The notes under the pieces: model-generated | The model's input: only the letters and a program-made list of their open reading frames with translations | Databases searched by the model: none | What the model was told of the DNA's origin: nothing | Part shown: piece by piece, positions 25,131 to 37,885 of the stretch | Layout: each line of letters starts with the position of its first letter | Numbering within the stretch: the first letter of the stretch is position 1 | Translations under genes and position numbers: made by a program | Source: Albula goreensis | Lineage: Eukaryota; Chordata; Actinopteri; Albuliformes; Albulidae | Length of the DNA: 64,000 bases | Direction of reading: 5' to 3' | NCBI GenBank assembly: GCA_022829145.1 | Contig: CM040745.1 | Location: 35,556,406-35,620,405 of the forward strand

Positions 25131-25888
25131 GGACATTAACAGGAAATGGTGGTTGGATTTATTTAACCAAACATTAAAACGCCTGTAGTCTGACATTATA
25201 CACTTCATGTTTGGGATATCAACATTAGATTATATTTTGTGTTTTAATTTTGTCATTGGAATGCTGGCATCAATAAAACGGTGATTATTTACACATGCCT
25301 GGCTGTGCTGTGTGGCAAAGGTAATACAGAATAAGAGGCCTTTGACCCACCATGCCTTTGGATCTGACTAGCCAATATACTGTTCACTTGTCATTATCCA
25401 TTGTTGTGAAATATCCATAAATCCAGTAATGGACGAACTGGACCGCAATTGTTTAAGTTTCTCTCCTGAGTTTTACAGGAGGATGGCAGTAAAATCACCG
25501 ACAATTTGAGCCGTCATTGTGACCCTAATCTCTAAATCCCAGTGAATATTAGCCAGAGAGCTCAACAGACGACAGCTGTCTTTTATTTTGGTGTGTGGAC
25601 CTGCCCGTCACTTTGAGAGAACATACCAGGGCCCCCCGATGTGGTGACTCAGGGTGCTCTAGCACGGCTCATTAAAGCTGCTTGATAATAGAGTAAGCAG
25701 TATTTCAAATACGTATATTAAATATATGCTTGTTCCTTCAGTGTATTTAGTCTTTTGTTCTAACAAGGTTAAAAAAAACCATGTATCTATACCTGAGGAA
25801 ATGTGTAAGATACTTTGTACACTTTTGTGACCTTTTGATGACATCTGAAATGTCAGTTGAGAAGAAATGTAACTTGGCACATTTAGAG

Positions 25889-26216
25889 CACTGGTTCTTA
25901 ACCTGGGTTCGATCGAACCCCTGGGGTTGAGTGAGTCAGTCTCAGGGGTTCGACGGAGGTCAAGACACACACCTGACTCATATGATTTGTGATGTCATGC
26001 TCCGTTTTTGTTTTTGTGTGAAAATCATGTTTTGATGGTTTTGTTCTTTGAACACAGAGATGTTGATTCACGGTTCACTTTGTGCACCAGGAAAATATAT
26101 ACCTATGTTTTGAATTTGGAAAAATCATATTTTATTTTTCCAATTAAGAAGGGTTCGGTGAATGCGCATATGAAACTGGTGGGGTTCAGTACCTCCAACA
26201 AGGGTAAGAACCACTG
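25889..26216. mobile_element. Nonautonomous hAT element (MITE), 328 bp
   Basis: Terminal inverted repeats CACTGGTTCTTA at the left and TAAGAACCACTG at the right (one mismatch). Flanks are 8-bp target duplications ATTTAGAG (25881-25888) and TTTTAGAG (26217-26224), seven of eight matching. Near each end are GGGTTC-type subterminal blocks. The size, 8-bp duplication and ends fit the hAT superfamily. No transposase inside. Confidence 0.8.
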
Positions 26217-26224
26217 TTTTAGAG

Positions 26225-29200
26225 CTATATAGCATAATGATCTGGCCATTTTTGTTTTGTCTATAAGGAAAGTTCATGTTACCTACCTGGAAGGCATTTC
26301 AGTTAAACCTGAATTACATTTAGGCATGAAGCACACACATTTATCCATAGTGATGTCTAAAAGTACATCTGATAGTTTTCGACAGTAAACAGAAAAGAAA
26401 CCAAGTTGTTAGCATTGTAGCATAGCATTGTAGCATAGCGGAAGTCATTTCATCAATCTCAAATATATAATTTAGTGCCATAGTAATTACAAGAGGGTAA
26501 TGGAGAAAAGATGGATTGAAAATTTAAAAGTGGGTGAAACAAATATTGAGTCAGAGTTCAGGATTAGTTGAGCAGATGCATTTTCAGTCCGCACTGGAAG
26601 ATAGGGAGGGACTCAGCTGTCCTTGCTGTGGTAGGAATGTCATTCCAGTGTAAGCTCAGAGGGGTGAAGAGACATTACCAAGAAGAACAACCCTTTCAAG
26701 AAGGGAAGAAAGGCCAACGAGAGGATGCCAAGTGGAGTGGCCTTGCTGGTGTGCAGGGTCTGATGATAATGAAAATGGAAAGCATACCAGTAATATCTAT
26801 GCCAATGACCAAGATTAAGGCAATAATATATTTCCATATAAAACATACTCATTCACCTAACATGCATATTTACCACATACAGTTACCTATATTTATATCC
26901 AAAACTAGGGAAGGAAGGCTTAATTTAAAATGATGAAATGTGCATCATAACATTAGGTCACAGCAGTGGTAGCATAATTAGTAAGGTCATGGTATCAGTA
27001 TACATTTGACTGCAAGGTGTTCCACAAATTGAATTAATTAGCAGGCTAAGAATTCATGACTTGCATGAGGTGATTTTTGAGGTTACTGATTACTTGGTAA
27101 GCTATGAAGCCTGCAGATTCCTTAGCTTTCATACACTATGCATGTGTCGTACACTTGTGGATTTGGATTCAGCCTTTGACACCTGAAACCATCTTTTTTT
27201 TTTTGTGACAACTTTTTATTTAAATTATGACTTTGTACATAAATGCTGGGAATCACCTTGCATACATGTCTAGAATATTTACATACACTTACATGAACTC
27301 GATATAACCATTGCATTGTTTTCGTCATGCACCTAACTACCTTACAGATCTCTTGTCAATTCTAAAAACATATTCCAGTGCTCAATCGTTCTGGGTTTGG
27401 CACTGTGTAGCTTGGCGGTAGATCTCTCCATAATCTCACTCTTCTGAAGATGGACTGCTCATTGTTCTGTGATATATGCTCATATTCATGGGAAAGTATA
27501 ACTGGTACGATATAAGGCTAGTGATGGTTCCAAATTATACCCTGCCCTGCTCAATGCAACACAATACTTAAAGCACCCAGCTGTTAGATCTATAATGTAC
27601 ACAATTCTTAGTGGGGTGAGAAAATGTGCTTTCTATTTAAGCATTGTCATGTATCATCAATCAAGCTATAGGCTGATTGTGTGCTGGCACGTTAAATAAA
27701 TTCGACTTTGCTCCATGTTCTACATGTCAAAGCAAATGTTTACTTCAATTAATTGTGCTAGAACTTTGGTGACAAATGAGTCAGAACTGGTAGTATTAAC
27801 AAGAACACAGAGCATCTCATAGATCACAAACTGTGCCATCATGAATGGAGAACATTATTATATTATTACAACATCAGTTCAAACTGAAGACAACTGTGCA
27901 CAGTGTGTAAACAGGATGTGACAACTGGCTATGTGACTGCTGCAGAAAGAATAGGAGTAAGGCAGAGACAAAATCATTGAAGAATATTTCAATGTCCCAT
28001 AATTGTGCAAATAAACTTCCACATCTAATGTATTTTACTATCTGCTTTCTTTTGTCGTGCAATAACATAAATGGATGTTTTCAGTCAAGGTGACCTGTTT
28101 GTGTCCAAGAAGAAAGCTAGCATTTTTCCTAAATTGTGAAAGGCATATTATCAGCCAGAACTGACTGAATTGGTTCATGGACGAAGAGCAAAGCTAAGTG
28201 TGATTTATTCACTGGCTCTCCATCATCGAATTATAGAGGATTTTACAAAAAACTAGAAAAAGGAAATTAAGTTATGCTTGTGTGCCCAGCTGCTGGTCCA
28301 CTGGTCAGGGAGATTGCTAATTAGATTAAACAAGAATCCTTGGATTGTAATCTGTACTGGTACGTTGATGTTTTCTAAGTCCCAACACATATGACTGCAT
28401 TGCTGAAACTCCAGATGAGGTTTAAACAGAGTTCGTCCACTCAAGTGATATCAAGGTGACAGACAGTGAGCCATATTCTGCTTTGTATTTAGCAGAAGGG
28501 AATATTAAAAATGGATGCAGAAGATCTTATGTTCAAAAGTGGTGAGGAAGGAGTCCTGATGCATAAACTGTTCAGGCTTAGCAAACATACAGGTTGTAGG
28601 AGATGGAAAGCCTGGGCGGGCTGTGTGGGCTGGTCTCATCATAATATTCCCTTATGTTATTACCTCTTTTCAGATGCCCAGCCAATGTCAGCTTAATTTC
28701 AGCCTTCCTTCTCTGGACTAAACAATTTAGCCATGGGTCCAATTGCACCAATGGGATGACTGAGAACATGAGAGATGCCATCTGTGAGGGAAGTCTTTAC
28801 ACAAGCTTCACATTTTCAGACAAATGATGGAGGGATGTGCTACCCTAGATCTTCAAAAGGACCTAAAGACTTGTAAGCAGCTATCCCAGGGAGAGTATAT
28901 ATTATTTTGGAAAATGATTATCAGCTGCTCCAGTATTTTAATTTATATAGATGTGGACAGCAATGGACATTCACATCCCAGTCAAGTCCTCATGGGAGAA
29001 ATAAATATGTTTAAATACGTATGAAGGGGAAACAAAAGATCGATAGGGTATGGGGCACCCACAGCTGCCTACTAAAAGAAAGTTGTCGTGGAGGCAAATG
29101 GTCCGCCAGTTATGTTTATGTTCCTAATTCTGGTAGGTGTCATGGTATTGAGGATTTCAGACAGCTGTCTTAGTGACATGGGACACTGACCAAGGCCGTG

Positions 29201-31390
29201 GACAAGACACCCCCACCCCCACCCCTAAAATGCTGGAAGTGATAAGAGATGGAGATGATGGTAGTGCCTGGTCTCTGTTTGTCTCGGTCGTGGTGCCTCC
29301 TATCCATAATGGGTGCTATTTTGGGAGGTGAACCTTTTTAGCATCAAAGCACGACTTCTACTCAAGAGTGTGGATTTCAAAATGAGATCCATTTGTTTTT
29401 TTTGTATTGGGGTGTCTCTATTACAGGAGAGGGGATCATTCTCTCTGAAGGCCAGTGATTGTCACACCTCCAACTTATTGAACATGGTCAATTCAAACCT
29501 TTTAATGTCCTCATTAATCTCAAGGCCTTGGAAATAACTACAATGTAATTAAAGGGAGAGTTTACCCAAGTTGCATATTGCTGCACTGTATGATATACCT
29601 TGTAACTGACCAATACATCAGTTGTATGAGTAACTCTATGGCTAATAAATGCCATAAATGACGGGGACTACTTTTTAAATGAAGCTTACTAAGCCTTAAA
29701 CACATATACCTAAAATCAAGCTCGACCTGAAATTGAGTTTATTTGGTGAGGAACTATTTTCACAAGCTGCGGAGCATCATGCTTGTTGTGTCATACTCCA
29801 GCAGTGAGTGGAGGACCCGGCCTCAGTTTTCAGTGAGCGTGGAGATTAATACTGATAGAGCTGAGAGTCAGAAAGATGAAAGAATGTTACGTTTTTAACC
29901 TAAATCAGTGCTTTAAAAACATAGCTACATTGTGCTAATGGCAATTAAAACAACAATTAAAGTGCGCCAAGTCATCACCTGATTGTAATGAGAAGAACAT
30001 ATGACACACAGCACAACAACAGAGATACTATCTTAATAACAAATCTTGTTTCAAGGCCAGGTTTTCCTGGCCATTAGTGGTCTGTACTGTCCGTTAGACC
30101 ATTGCCTATACCATTGATTATTCTGTAGAAGAGTCACTTGGTTGGGCAAGCATGAAATCCTGTAAATGTATTAAACCAATTTAACATGCTGCATCAAAGG
30201 AGGTCACAAGCTAAACCAGTTAAGATGGAACCCCAGATTCCAAACCGCTCTGGGTCACTCCCCTAACCATTGGCCACTCATTAAAACAAGGACACACAAA
30301 CTGTAATGTGAGAGTCATTAACCATGTTATTCAAATCCGTCTGGTGTATGACTTGACAACACGTGACAATTTGTACGCCTATTTCACCAAATAAACATAT
30401 GTGAAAATTGAGCTAAATTAAGAATTTGCTCTAAAAGAGGAGACATTTGGGTACTTATGGCTTCAAGGTAAGCTCAACAAAGATGAGCTGTTGTTATCTA
30501 CTGGCAACAGCTGTAGGTCATCCTTGCTGTGTTCCAGTAGTTTAGACAAGACAGCTGTGTTCTCTGAAAACAAAAGAGAGAGGGGTCTGTTTATGGGTGG
30601 TGGAAACTCACAAGATACTATTTAATTTGAAAGACAAGGCATATTGGCAAGGGTTGGAAATGTTAGGGGAAGACCTAAGCTGACTACCGGTCAAATTGTA
30701 ACGCAGTACCACCCTCACTATCTTTGTGTGTCTACTTCTTGATTCATTTACCTCACGTCGATTCACAGTCATTTTCTCCCTTGTTCCCTCTTCACCCAAA
30801 GTACCCATGAAACTTAACTAAACTGTGAAACTGTAAAAATACCTGGATACCATTGTCATGAGGGTGCAACCTGACATTGGCATGACTCCTTTACAGAATA
30901 GATTGGATTCAGGCAGGTAGACACAGACGACAGCCCCGGACTTGATTCAGGATATGCACCTGATGGAGGTTCAGTTAAATGGTGCACCCCTGTTGTGGAC
31001 TGAGTTGCTCAGATGAATCCAATCAAAAATCTCCCAGGGGGAAGCCAGTGGTTTGACAGTTAGTGCTTGCCAGAGATGGACTTGAGATCTTATGGTAGGA
31101 AATTCTAAGGAACCATTAGTGTGTTGAGCCTATCCTCTAGTCTGGACCACGGGTTGGCAGGTAGTCAATTCTGCTCCTGGTGCACCAGAGAGGGCTTTGG
31201 TTCTGTTCCATGATTGAGTTAGGAAAGTTTTCACAGCCCCAAGTGGTCCTTTTAGAGTGACTTTGTAAGTCACTAGCCACAATTTTTCAAACTGAAAAGA
31301 GAGTTTCTGGCAAAGTGTTTTCAGAAATGCTTCCAAATAGAAAGACACTGCTGTGATCACAGATTGTAAATTGGGCATCAGAGTAGTATG
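26225..31390. other. Long noncoding stretch
   Basis: About 5.2 kb with no supported exon. The part at 26560-26780 (CATTTTCAGTCCGCACTGGA, AGGGAGGGACTCAGCTGTCC) recalls a dispersed repeat often seen in fish genomes, much decayed. The rest is AT-rich with no recognised element. Confidence 0.45.
26560..26780 (+). repeat. Possible decayed dispersed repeat
   Basis: The phrase TTTTCAGTCYGCRCTGGAAG followed by GGGAGGGACTCAGCTGTCC and a CATTCCAGT block resembles a high-copy fish repeat known to me only by its text; the family name is not certain. No terminal repeats were seen. Confidence 0.3.
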
Positions 31391-31394
31391 GAGA

Positions 31395-31572
31395 TATAGG
31401 GACTGGATTTGAGACTCACAGGATGCAGGTTTGATAACCAGGTGGGGTTCTACTGTTGTACCCTCAGACAATGTGCTGAATCTGAACTGGATTGTATGTG
31501 AAAATATAGGCTATGCAAGTTGCTCTGAATAAGACCTTCCAATAAATGCCTAAAATGTTATGTAATGTATTA
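31395..31572 (+). repeat. tRNA-derived SINE, degenerate 3' half
   Basis: Reads ATGCAGGTTTGATAACCAGG (decayed B box), GGGGTTCTACTGTTGTACCC, then TTGCTCTGAATAAGA, AATAAATGCCTAAAATGTTA and TGTAATGTA. It belongs to the same kind of element as the copy at 6331-6488, and keeps the ATGTAATGTA-type tail better. Confidence 0.65.
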
Positions 31573-34470
31573 ATTGGTTCAATATTTTCCTTCTTCTGCA
31601 TGTCAGCTGTGTAGTGAGTGCTCTGGCACAAAATGGCTGCATTGTATCACTAAAGTGGATGTTAATGAGTGAGACGTCAGAGCTGGCTCCAGTCTCCTGA
31701 TTTGAAACGTTAATGTAGATTAACAGGAATTTAGGGCTTCATTCAGACCACTCAGGGGCACATTATCACACCCCATCGCCTTGGCCTCAAGGCATGGAGA
31801 ATGAGCCAAAACGTGAGCACTCATTGCATTTAGAAATCACACGGTCAGCCTCTCCTCCTTCACGTATATGCTCCTGTTTGGGACCCAGTGTACAGAGTAC
31901 AGGCTGATGAGATTACAGCATAAAGGCTTTACAGAAGACTTACTATCATGCTGCAACCTAATCATCCTTTTTATTAATGGAACTTAGTCAGGCCTCACCC
32001 AAGATCATGGAGGAGGGAAGGCATGTCAGGAGATTGGAGAGACTGCATTTGTGAGGGTTGGGGGTTGAGTTGCTGGTATACCTTCACTGACCTCTTGTCA
32101 CTGTTGATCTTGTGCACGGAGAAAGGTACCTATGTCAGTTTGCATATCTTATTAATAACTACTATTTGCATTGAACATTCTGGGTCTGAAATATAATAAA
32201 AAAGTTATTGCTATTGTGAAATGTTCTTTGCTGCTCTTCTTTTCCTTGCCTATGTACATGCCTGAACTCACTGTAGATGCTGTGACATCATCTAAACTAA
32301 CAATTGTCTTGCCTCATTTGTTATACTGCCTTCATTTTCTGTGGATTGTTTTGTGATCTTGGAGAAGAAAGACAACAATGCATTGTCTGGTCGTCTCCAC
32401 CCTCGGGTAACGACTGCGGGGGGGTAGAGGGTGTACTCTGCAAATACTTTCCCAGATGATTGCAGCTGGAACCTGTTAAGGCCAAAACTAGACTGTAGAG
32501 TGTCAACTGGAACACTGTTCGAGAATGACAGGCTAATCAGAGGCCCCTAATACAATATTTCAAAGGCATCAATGTTTAAACAAACTACTTTTTAATAACA
32601 AACCACTAGTTTGTTTCAGCAATTGAAAGCAGCATGAATTGTGAAGTGTTCAAGGTTCATTACTCTGTGACTAATAATATTTATTAAAAACACTATATGA
32701 TGAAAAAGGCATTTCAGAAAGAATGCTGTTTTGTTGTTGTTGTTTTTGAAAGATGTATTATGTACCCTTCAGAACTTCATATTTTTTCACTGTTCACCTG
32801 GAATGTCTTTGTCCATTCTTGTCTCAGCTCATTCTAGTGTCCTCTGGTCAGGGCTCATTTCTTTTCTAGTTCATCTTGATTCTGTCACTGCATGTTATGC
32901 CAGGAGAATCGCTGTTTTACTGGGAGACTTTCTGGGAATTTATGAAAGCAGTCTGAATGAAAATGAAAGTGATTTATGAATATGTTTACCACTTACTGCA
33001 CTGGCACAATGACTATAAGAGTGGGCCTCTACTTGGCTCAAGCTGTGAAGATGCCCTTGTGCCCTGTGGTCAGGGGTTGGAGTCCCAGTCATTCCAATGC
33101 CATGGGAGGTCCTAATTGCTAGGCAGCAATGGCCATGCCTTGCCAGGGCGTGTTAGCAGGTAAGCCAGCTAAGTTCTGTTGGTCTCATTACTCTCTGGCG
33201 GACACGCCTGGTCAGGTCAGGCAACTGCAGATGCATTAACTAAGAATATACCGGCCTTGCAATCCTCCAGCAAAATGGACAGCATAGTGATTTGTGTTTT
33301 GTTGTGCATAAAGAGGCGAGGGTCAGTTGTTGTGAATTTTAGGAGTCACGGTCTTACTGCAGGGATGGTTGCTATAGGAGATCAGCTACTATGGTTGTAG
33401 CTCAGGGGAAAAATTTGGCTAAAAAATTACTGCACGAGTTTAATTAATTATGTTCAGGGAAATGAACAATCATAAGTGCACGCATGACCCATATCTGCAG
33501 CATCCTCTGTCAATTTGGGAACTGTAGCATGGCCCAAATACCACCTTTGCTCATTCTACAGTCAAAAAGAAGTCAATGAGTGAATGACTATGGGTGACAT
33601 AATGAAAATACATAAACCTGTACTCAAAATATTTCTCATTCAGAAATGGCTTATATACAAACAAGTCAAATGGGCAGCTCACTGTTAGCCCAAATTACAT
33701 AATGAATTAAAATATAAATGAAACAGTAGCAAGACATGAAAGTAGATACTGTATTACCAGGCAGAAACACCTTCTGAAAACAATCTCCTTGCCTGTTACA
33801 GTTCATATGAGCTGGTATCTGGGACTTGTATCGTGTACATGAATATTCTACTTCACCAAACCCACCACCACTCCTGACAACTTCAGAGGGGGTGTTTTTT
33901 TTTCTCACATTGGAAACAGGTTTGTTTTCTTGACTCTGACGGCAGGGAGGTTCTGGTACTTTCCATCTGCGTAAAAGCAGGCACTCCCTGTTGAAGACAG
34001 CCATGAAGAGACAAGGCTGCTAATTACCAGCCCTCCCTATGGGGGAGATTCCACAGGATGATGGGGTCAGGCCAAGCTGTAACTGGACCTCTATGTGTTG
34101 ACTTAGGTTTCCCAGCAATGGGAATTTGGGGTTCCCTCCCACTTCCATGAATTATGCTCATGCTCAACACCTGCAGCAAGCCCCAAACTTCTTTGGGACT
34201 GGGTTCCAGGGTTAGACAGGGAAACTTAACCACAGGTTTCCATAATGTTACTGATGGGAAAACCTGAAACCTGACAACTGCCCAGTGGTGCCTGAATTCA
34301 CCAGAGGGTATGTGAAGAGGGTATGTCAGTGCAAGCAGTGTCCGAAAGAAATATTTACCAACTATCTAAAGTCATTCAGGAATGTCTTTGGTGCCATTCT
34401 GCCACAAAATGAGAGTGGCACAACGTATAAATAGTTTTCAAGATGGAGAAAAATGTATGTTTTATTGTAT
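31573..34470. other. Noncoding stretch
   Basis: About 2.9 kb, mixed composition, with no gene, RNA or clear repeat recognised. Confidence 0.45.
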
Positions 34471-34473
34471 TTA

Positions 34474-35425
34474 CAGTACTGTGAAAAGGTATTTCTCCTC
34501 TGATGGAATTATTCATTTTGGTACAGTTTCCACAGTAAGTTTGGTCAGACCTTTTTGTGGGTTGTAGGAGCATGAAGGGACTGTTTTCTCTGAGAGAAAA
34601 AATTAAGCCAACTTTTGTTATTTGCTTTATTTGTTGAGTGTTTAAGGTACTCTCCAGGTGTGAAAAAGTTACTGCCCCTTGTCCCAAAGATAACTCAATG
34701 CAATGAATACATAAGTAAACAGTCAGGCATGATTTGGCCGTTCCTACTCACAGTAAAAACACCTACCTTTGGATCTTACAATTGAAGTGAAACTGTCAGA
34801 CCTCAAAGGCTGCCAAGCAGATAATAAAGCACAGAGGCTTCACCAAGCCACAATCAGCAATTTTTTGTCTAAATAAAGAACGTTTGGGAGAGCAGTAAAT
34901 CTTCCCAGGAGCGTCCAGCCTTCCAAATCATCCAGATGTCTCAAAGAACCCAATGACTACATACAGGGATCTGCAGGTCTTGTCTTGTCTTGGGTAAAGG
35001 CATTGTTCATGCTATGCCTTTGGAAAGACACAAGATAAGATACAAAAAGCAAGGGTAGGGATATGAATATTAATCTCAGGTTTGTCAAAAAAGACTCTGG
35101 ATGGTTCTCACCTGGAACATTTAGGGTGAGAAGTACCCAGTTTACTTTGCAAAAACCATACATTACATTCCACAGCCAAAATCTAACACCAGCGCTCATG
35201 CACAATGGTGATAATGTCATATGCGACAGTGGTTTATTACATCAAGACCTTGATGATCAAGACTTTGGTCTGTATAAGTGAATTTGATGACTTGCCGTGA
35301 AGCCAATTGAGATGTTATGGCAGGATCTGAAGCAAACAAACCATGAACTTTGGTCTGTCATTGCTGCTGAAGGTGGAAGTTCGGGGTACAGGCAGGACAT
35401 CAACGCTTGGGCGTGTCTAGTACAG
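34474..35425 (+). mobile_element. Tc1/mariner element, degenerate and truncated
   Basis: The left end is a TA dinucleotide (34472-34473) followed by CAGTACTGTGAAAAGGTATT, a Tc1-type terminus, with a second GTGTGAAAAAGTTACTGCCC block near 34659. Transposase-related text survives at 35230-35345. It includes a decayed DDE-region phrase and AATTGAGATGTTATGGCAGG, the Tc1 phrase (I/P-E-M-L-W-x-D-L-K). Many stops and frame changes are present, no right terminus was found, and the length is about 0.95 kb against about 1.6 kb for intact elements. It is inactive. Confidence 0.75.
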
Positions 35426-36780
35426 TTGTCACTGCTCATTTTTATTCAGAACGGATAACCAGAAACAAGTAAATAGCATAGATATACTGAAATTCATTGG
35501 CGTAAAGATCCGTTAATAGATGAGATGTTAATCCTCCCAGGGCAGGATCTTATTTTGGCAGATTTTAAGTTTTCTGATTAACAAAGAAACGTTGCTATAT
35601 GATGTTGAATAAACCAGGAGTCAAACATCCGGAAAACCTTGTCAAAATATCAATGTACCCATATGCTAATCTTTCTGGGATCTGCTAGGATAATGTTTCT
35701 TCTGACTGATACAGCAGACTAATCTTACAAGAGTTTTACCATTTTACTGTAGGTTGATGTTATGACATCATGCTGCTGCGTTTTGAAGTTCACTGATTTG
35801 GCATTACCACGCCTGCAATCCCATCATTGTCCCCATTCAAAAGTCTAAGGGATGATTATGTTTATGTACAGGGACACTGGGTGTTGCATAACATTCTTTA
35901 ATAAATAAATCAAATAAGTATCACAATTTTGTGTTAGTTGTTCACTCAGGTTTCCTTTCATGTAATATTAGGTTTTCATTGAATATCTGATGACATTCAG
36001 TAGCAAATTCAAGCAAAAATGCAGAAAACCACACAGTGGAAATAATGCTTGATGTATCATATGCGAGCTTCTTAATGACTGTCATACAATGTGCATTACA
36101 TTCACATTTTAGGCTTTTAAAAGAAAAACTTGTCGAGAGACTTACACAATAATGTTCTGAAAACACACATTCCATCTTTACATCTACTGAACCAATTTAG
36201 ATGGATTACCTGTCTGGGAATCAATTTTGCAATGTCTGAGTTACAAGCCCAGTGTATTCATCATTAATGGCCATATCTGTGGTATCATAGACACGAACAC
36301 TTTGCGTTGTCCTTTGTATATTATTTTATCAAGCAGACACTGAAATTTTTAAATTGGCACATGTCTGGGGCATCAAGGTTATTCCTGGAACCATCCAGGA
36401 ATGTTAAATATTCCTTGAGATTCTCCATTGAAATCCTACCCTGTTGTGAAATTCAATTTAACGAGAAACCTAATTTCGCCTAGCCATCAACAGATAAATA
36501 GTTCAGAGAATTTCAGACTAAGGTTAACTGTGAAAAGAACATGAGATTTAGAGGTTGTAAAATCCAGGACTGTATCCACCATGATGTTTCCTCGACAACT
36601 ATGACAGAGGTATCAGTCCTACCACCCCTTCACCAATTAAGATAATTTATTCTTTGTAATTAAGTCTCCCCTGCTCCCTGTAATGCAATTTCTGGGGTTT
36701 ATTTGAGAAAAGAACATACGAAAGCACAGCAGGATCCAATATTCTGCATTTTCTTTCACCCTAATACCTAATCCCTCATT
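35426..36780. other. Noncoding stretch
   Basis: AT-rich sequence after the Tc1 remnant. No gene, RNA or clear repeat seen. Confidence 0.45.
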
Positions 36781-36841
36781 AAGGAGGATGACCCATGAGT
36801 ATTCATTTGCAGAATTGCTGAAGGCTCAGGGCAGTGAAGAG

Positions 36842-36905
36842 TGACGTCATCTCCAGCTCTGATAGGCTCGGGAGTATAAAAACACAATTAGCATAGCAGC
36901 CAAGA
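36842..36905 (+). promoter_or_regulatory. CRE + TATA promoter-like site, orphan
   Basis: A perfect CRE palindrome TGACGTCA (36842-36849) lies 25 bp before GTATAAAAACAC (TATA core 36875-36882). A start near 36905, in CAGCCAAGACGGCGCAAGG, would be expected. No coding exon follows closely. The next ATG frame is only ten codons. It may drive a noncoding or distantly spliced transcript on the + strand, possibly a dph3 or unknown upstream transcript. Confidence 0.4.
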
Positions 36906-37669
36906 CGGCGCAAGGCGAAAATTCTTAAATGGATGCTATATCAAAATCATTCCGATGATTTGTGAAGTCAGCTACACAGTGAGACACAGTCAACAAACAT
37001 TGAACAAGCACCCTGTTTGCCTATAATGCTTTCCTTGTCCTCTGCTAAAGTCTGTCACAATTTCCCACTGAACCTAAGATCTCTGCGCACCCAACAATGC
37101 TATGCTAGCTCGAACTGTCCCACAAGTCAAAACTTACTGGCTTAATGACCAAGTGATTCAAAGACCAAATATAACTGCGTCAGCTTTTACTGTCAAAAAT
37201 AAAAGACATTAAACAGTGTTAACTCTATACGCTGTTCTACAGACCAATCATTCTTGTCTTGTCCCAATGCCAGACATCACTACCATAACTGTCATCAGGC
37301 TCATTGTGATGGCTCACATGATGAAATCACTTCGACCCAGCAACTGGGTGGTAGGCCAGGTCCAATCAGATGGCCTATCAGGCTAGTAATCTACACTTAG
37401 CCAAGGCACCGTCCAGCACATCCATCAGTTCGGTCATCTGGGGATTTTCTGAAAGACAGATTTGATTGGAGGAAATGAAGTGTTGACACAATGTAATTGG
37501 CTCCTAAATATAATTAATTAACTCTGATGCCACCACTACGACAGCGAGCTGGAGACGTTAAGGTCAATGCAACATTAGCCGTGTCCAGATTGGGGGGAAA
37601 GAAATGTGAAGTGGCCTCAGAACTCCTTTGGGGGAACAGTTGAGGCCTTGTAGGACTTGGATTCGGGGA

Positions 37670-37885
37670 CTTTGTGGTCGTTGAAGATCTCATGGCATGA
37701 CACTTATCACAAAGAGCAGGGGGTTTCCTCAGTTTCCTGGCCAAAGTCCCAGCCTGGCTCTCTCGATCTGGCAATCTAATCATATCCCTTTTTTAAGTGG
37801 CCAAATGAATACCCTCCCTCTCCTCAGCTGATATGTGGTAAGCATTCTCCCACTAAATGGCAGCCATGCTTTTCCAAGGTATGCC
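37670..37885 (+). repeat. SINE3/DeuSINE-like tail remnant
   Basis: Reads GTGGTCGTTGAAGATCTCAT, CACTTATCACAAAGAGCAGG, TTTCCTGGCCAAAGTCCCA and CTGATATGTGGTAAGCATTC, then AAATGGCAGCCATGC. These follow the shared central and tail text of 5S/tRNA SINEs of fish and match the tail of the 54.2-kb copy in part (CTGGCCAAAGTCCCA). The 5' head is missing. Confidence 0.55.
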
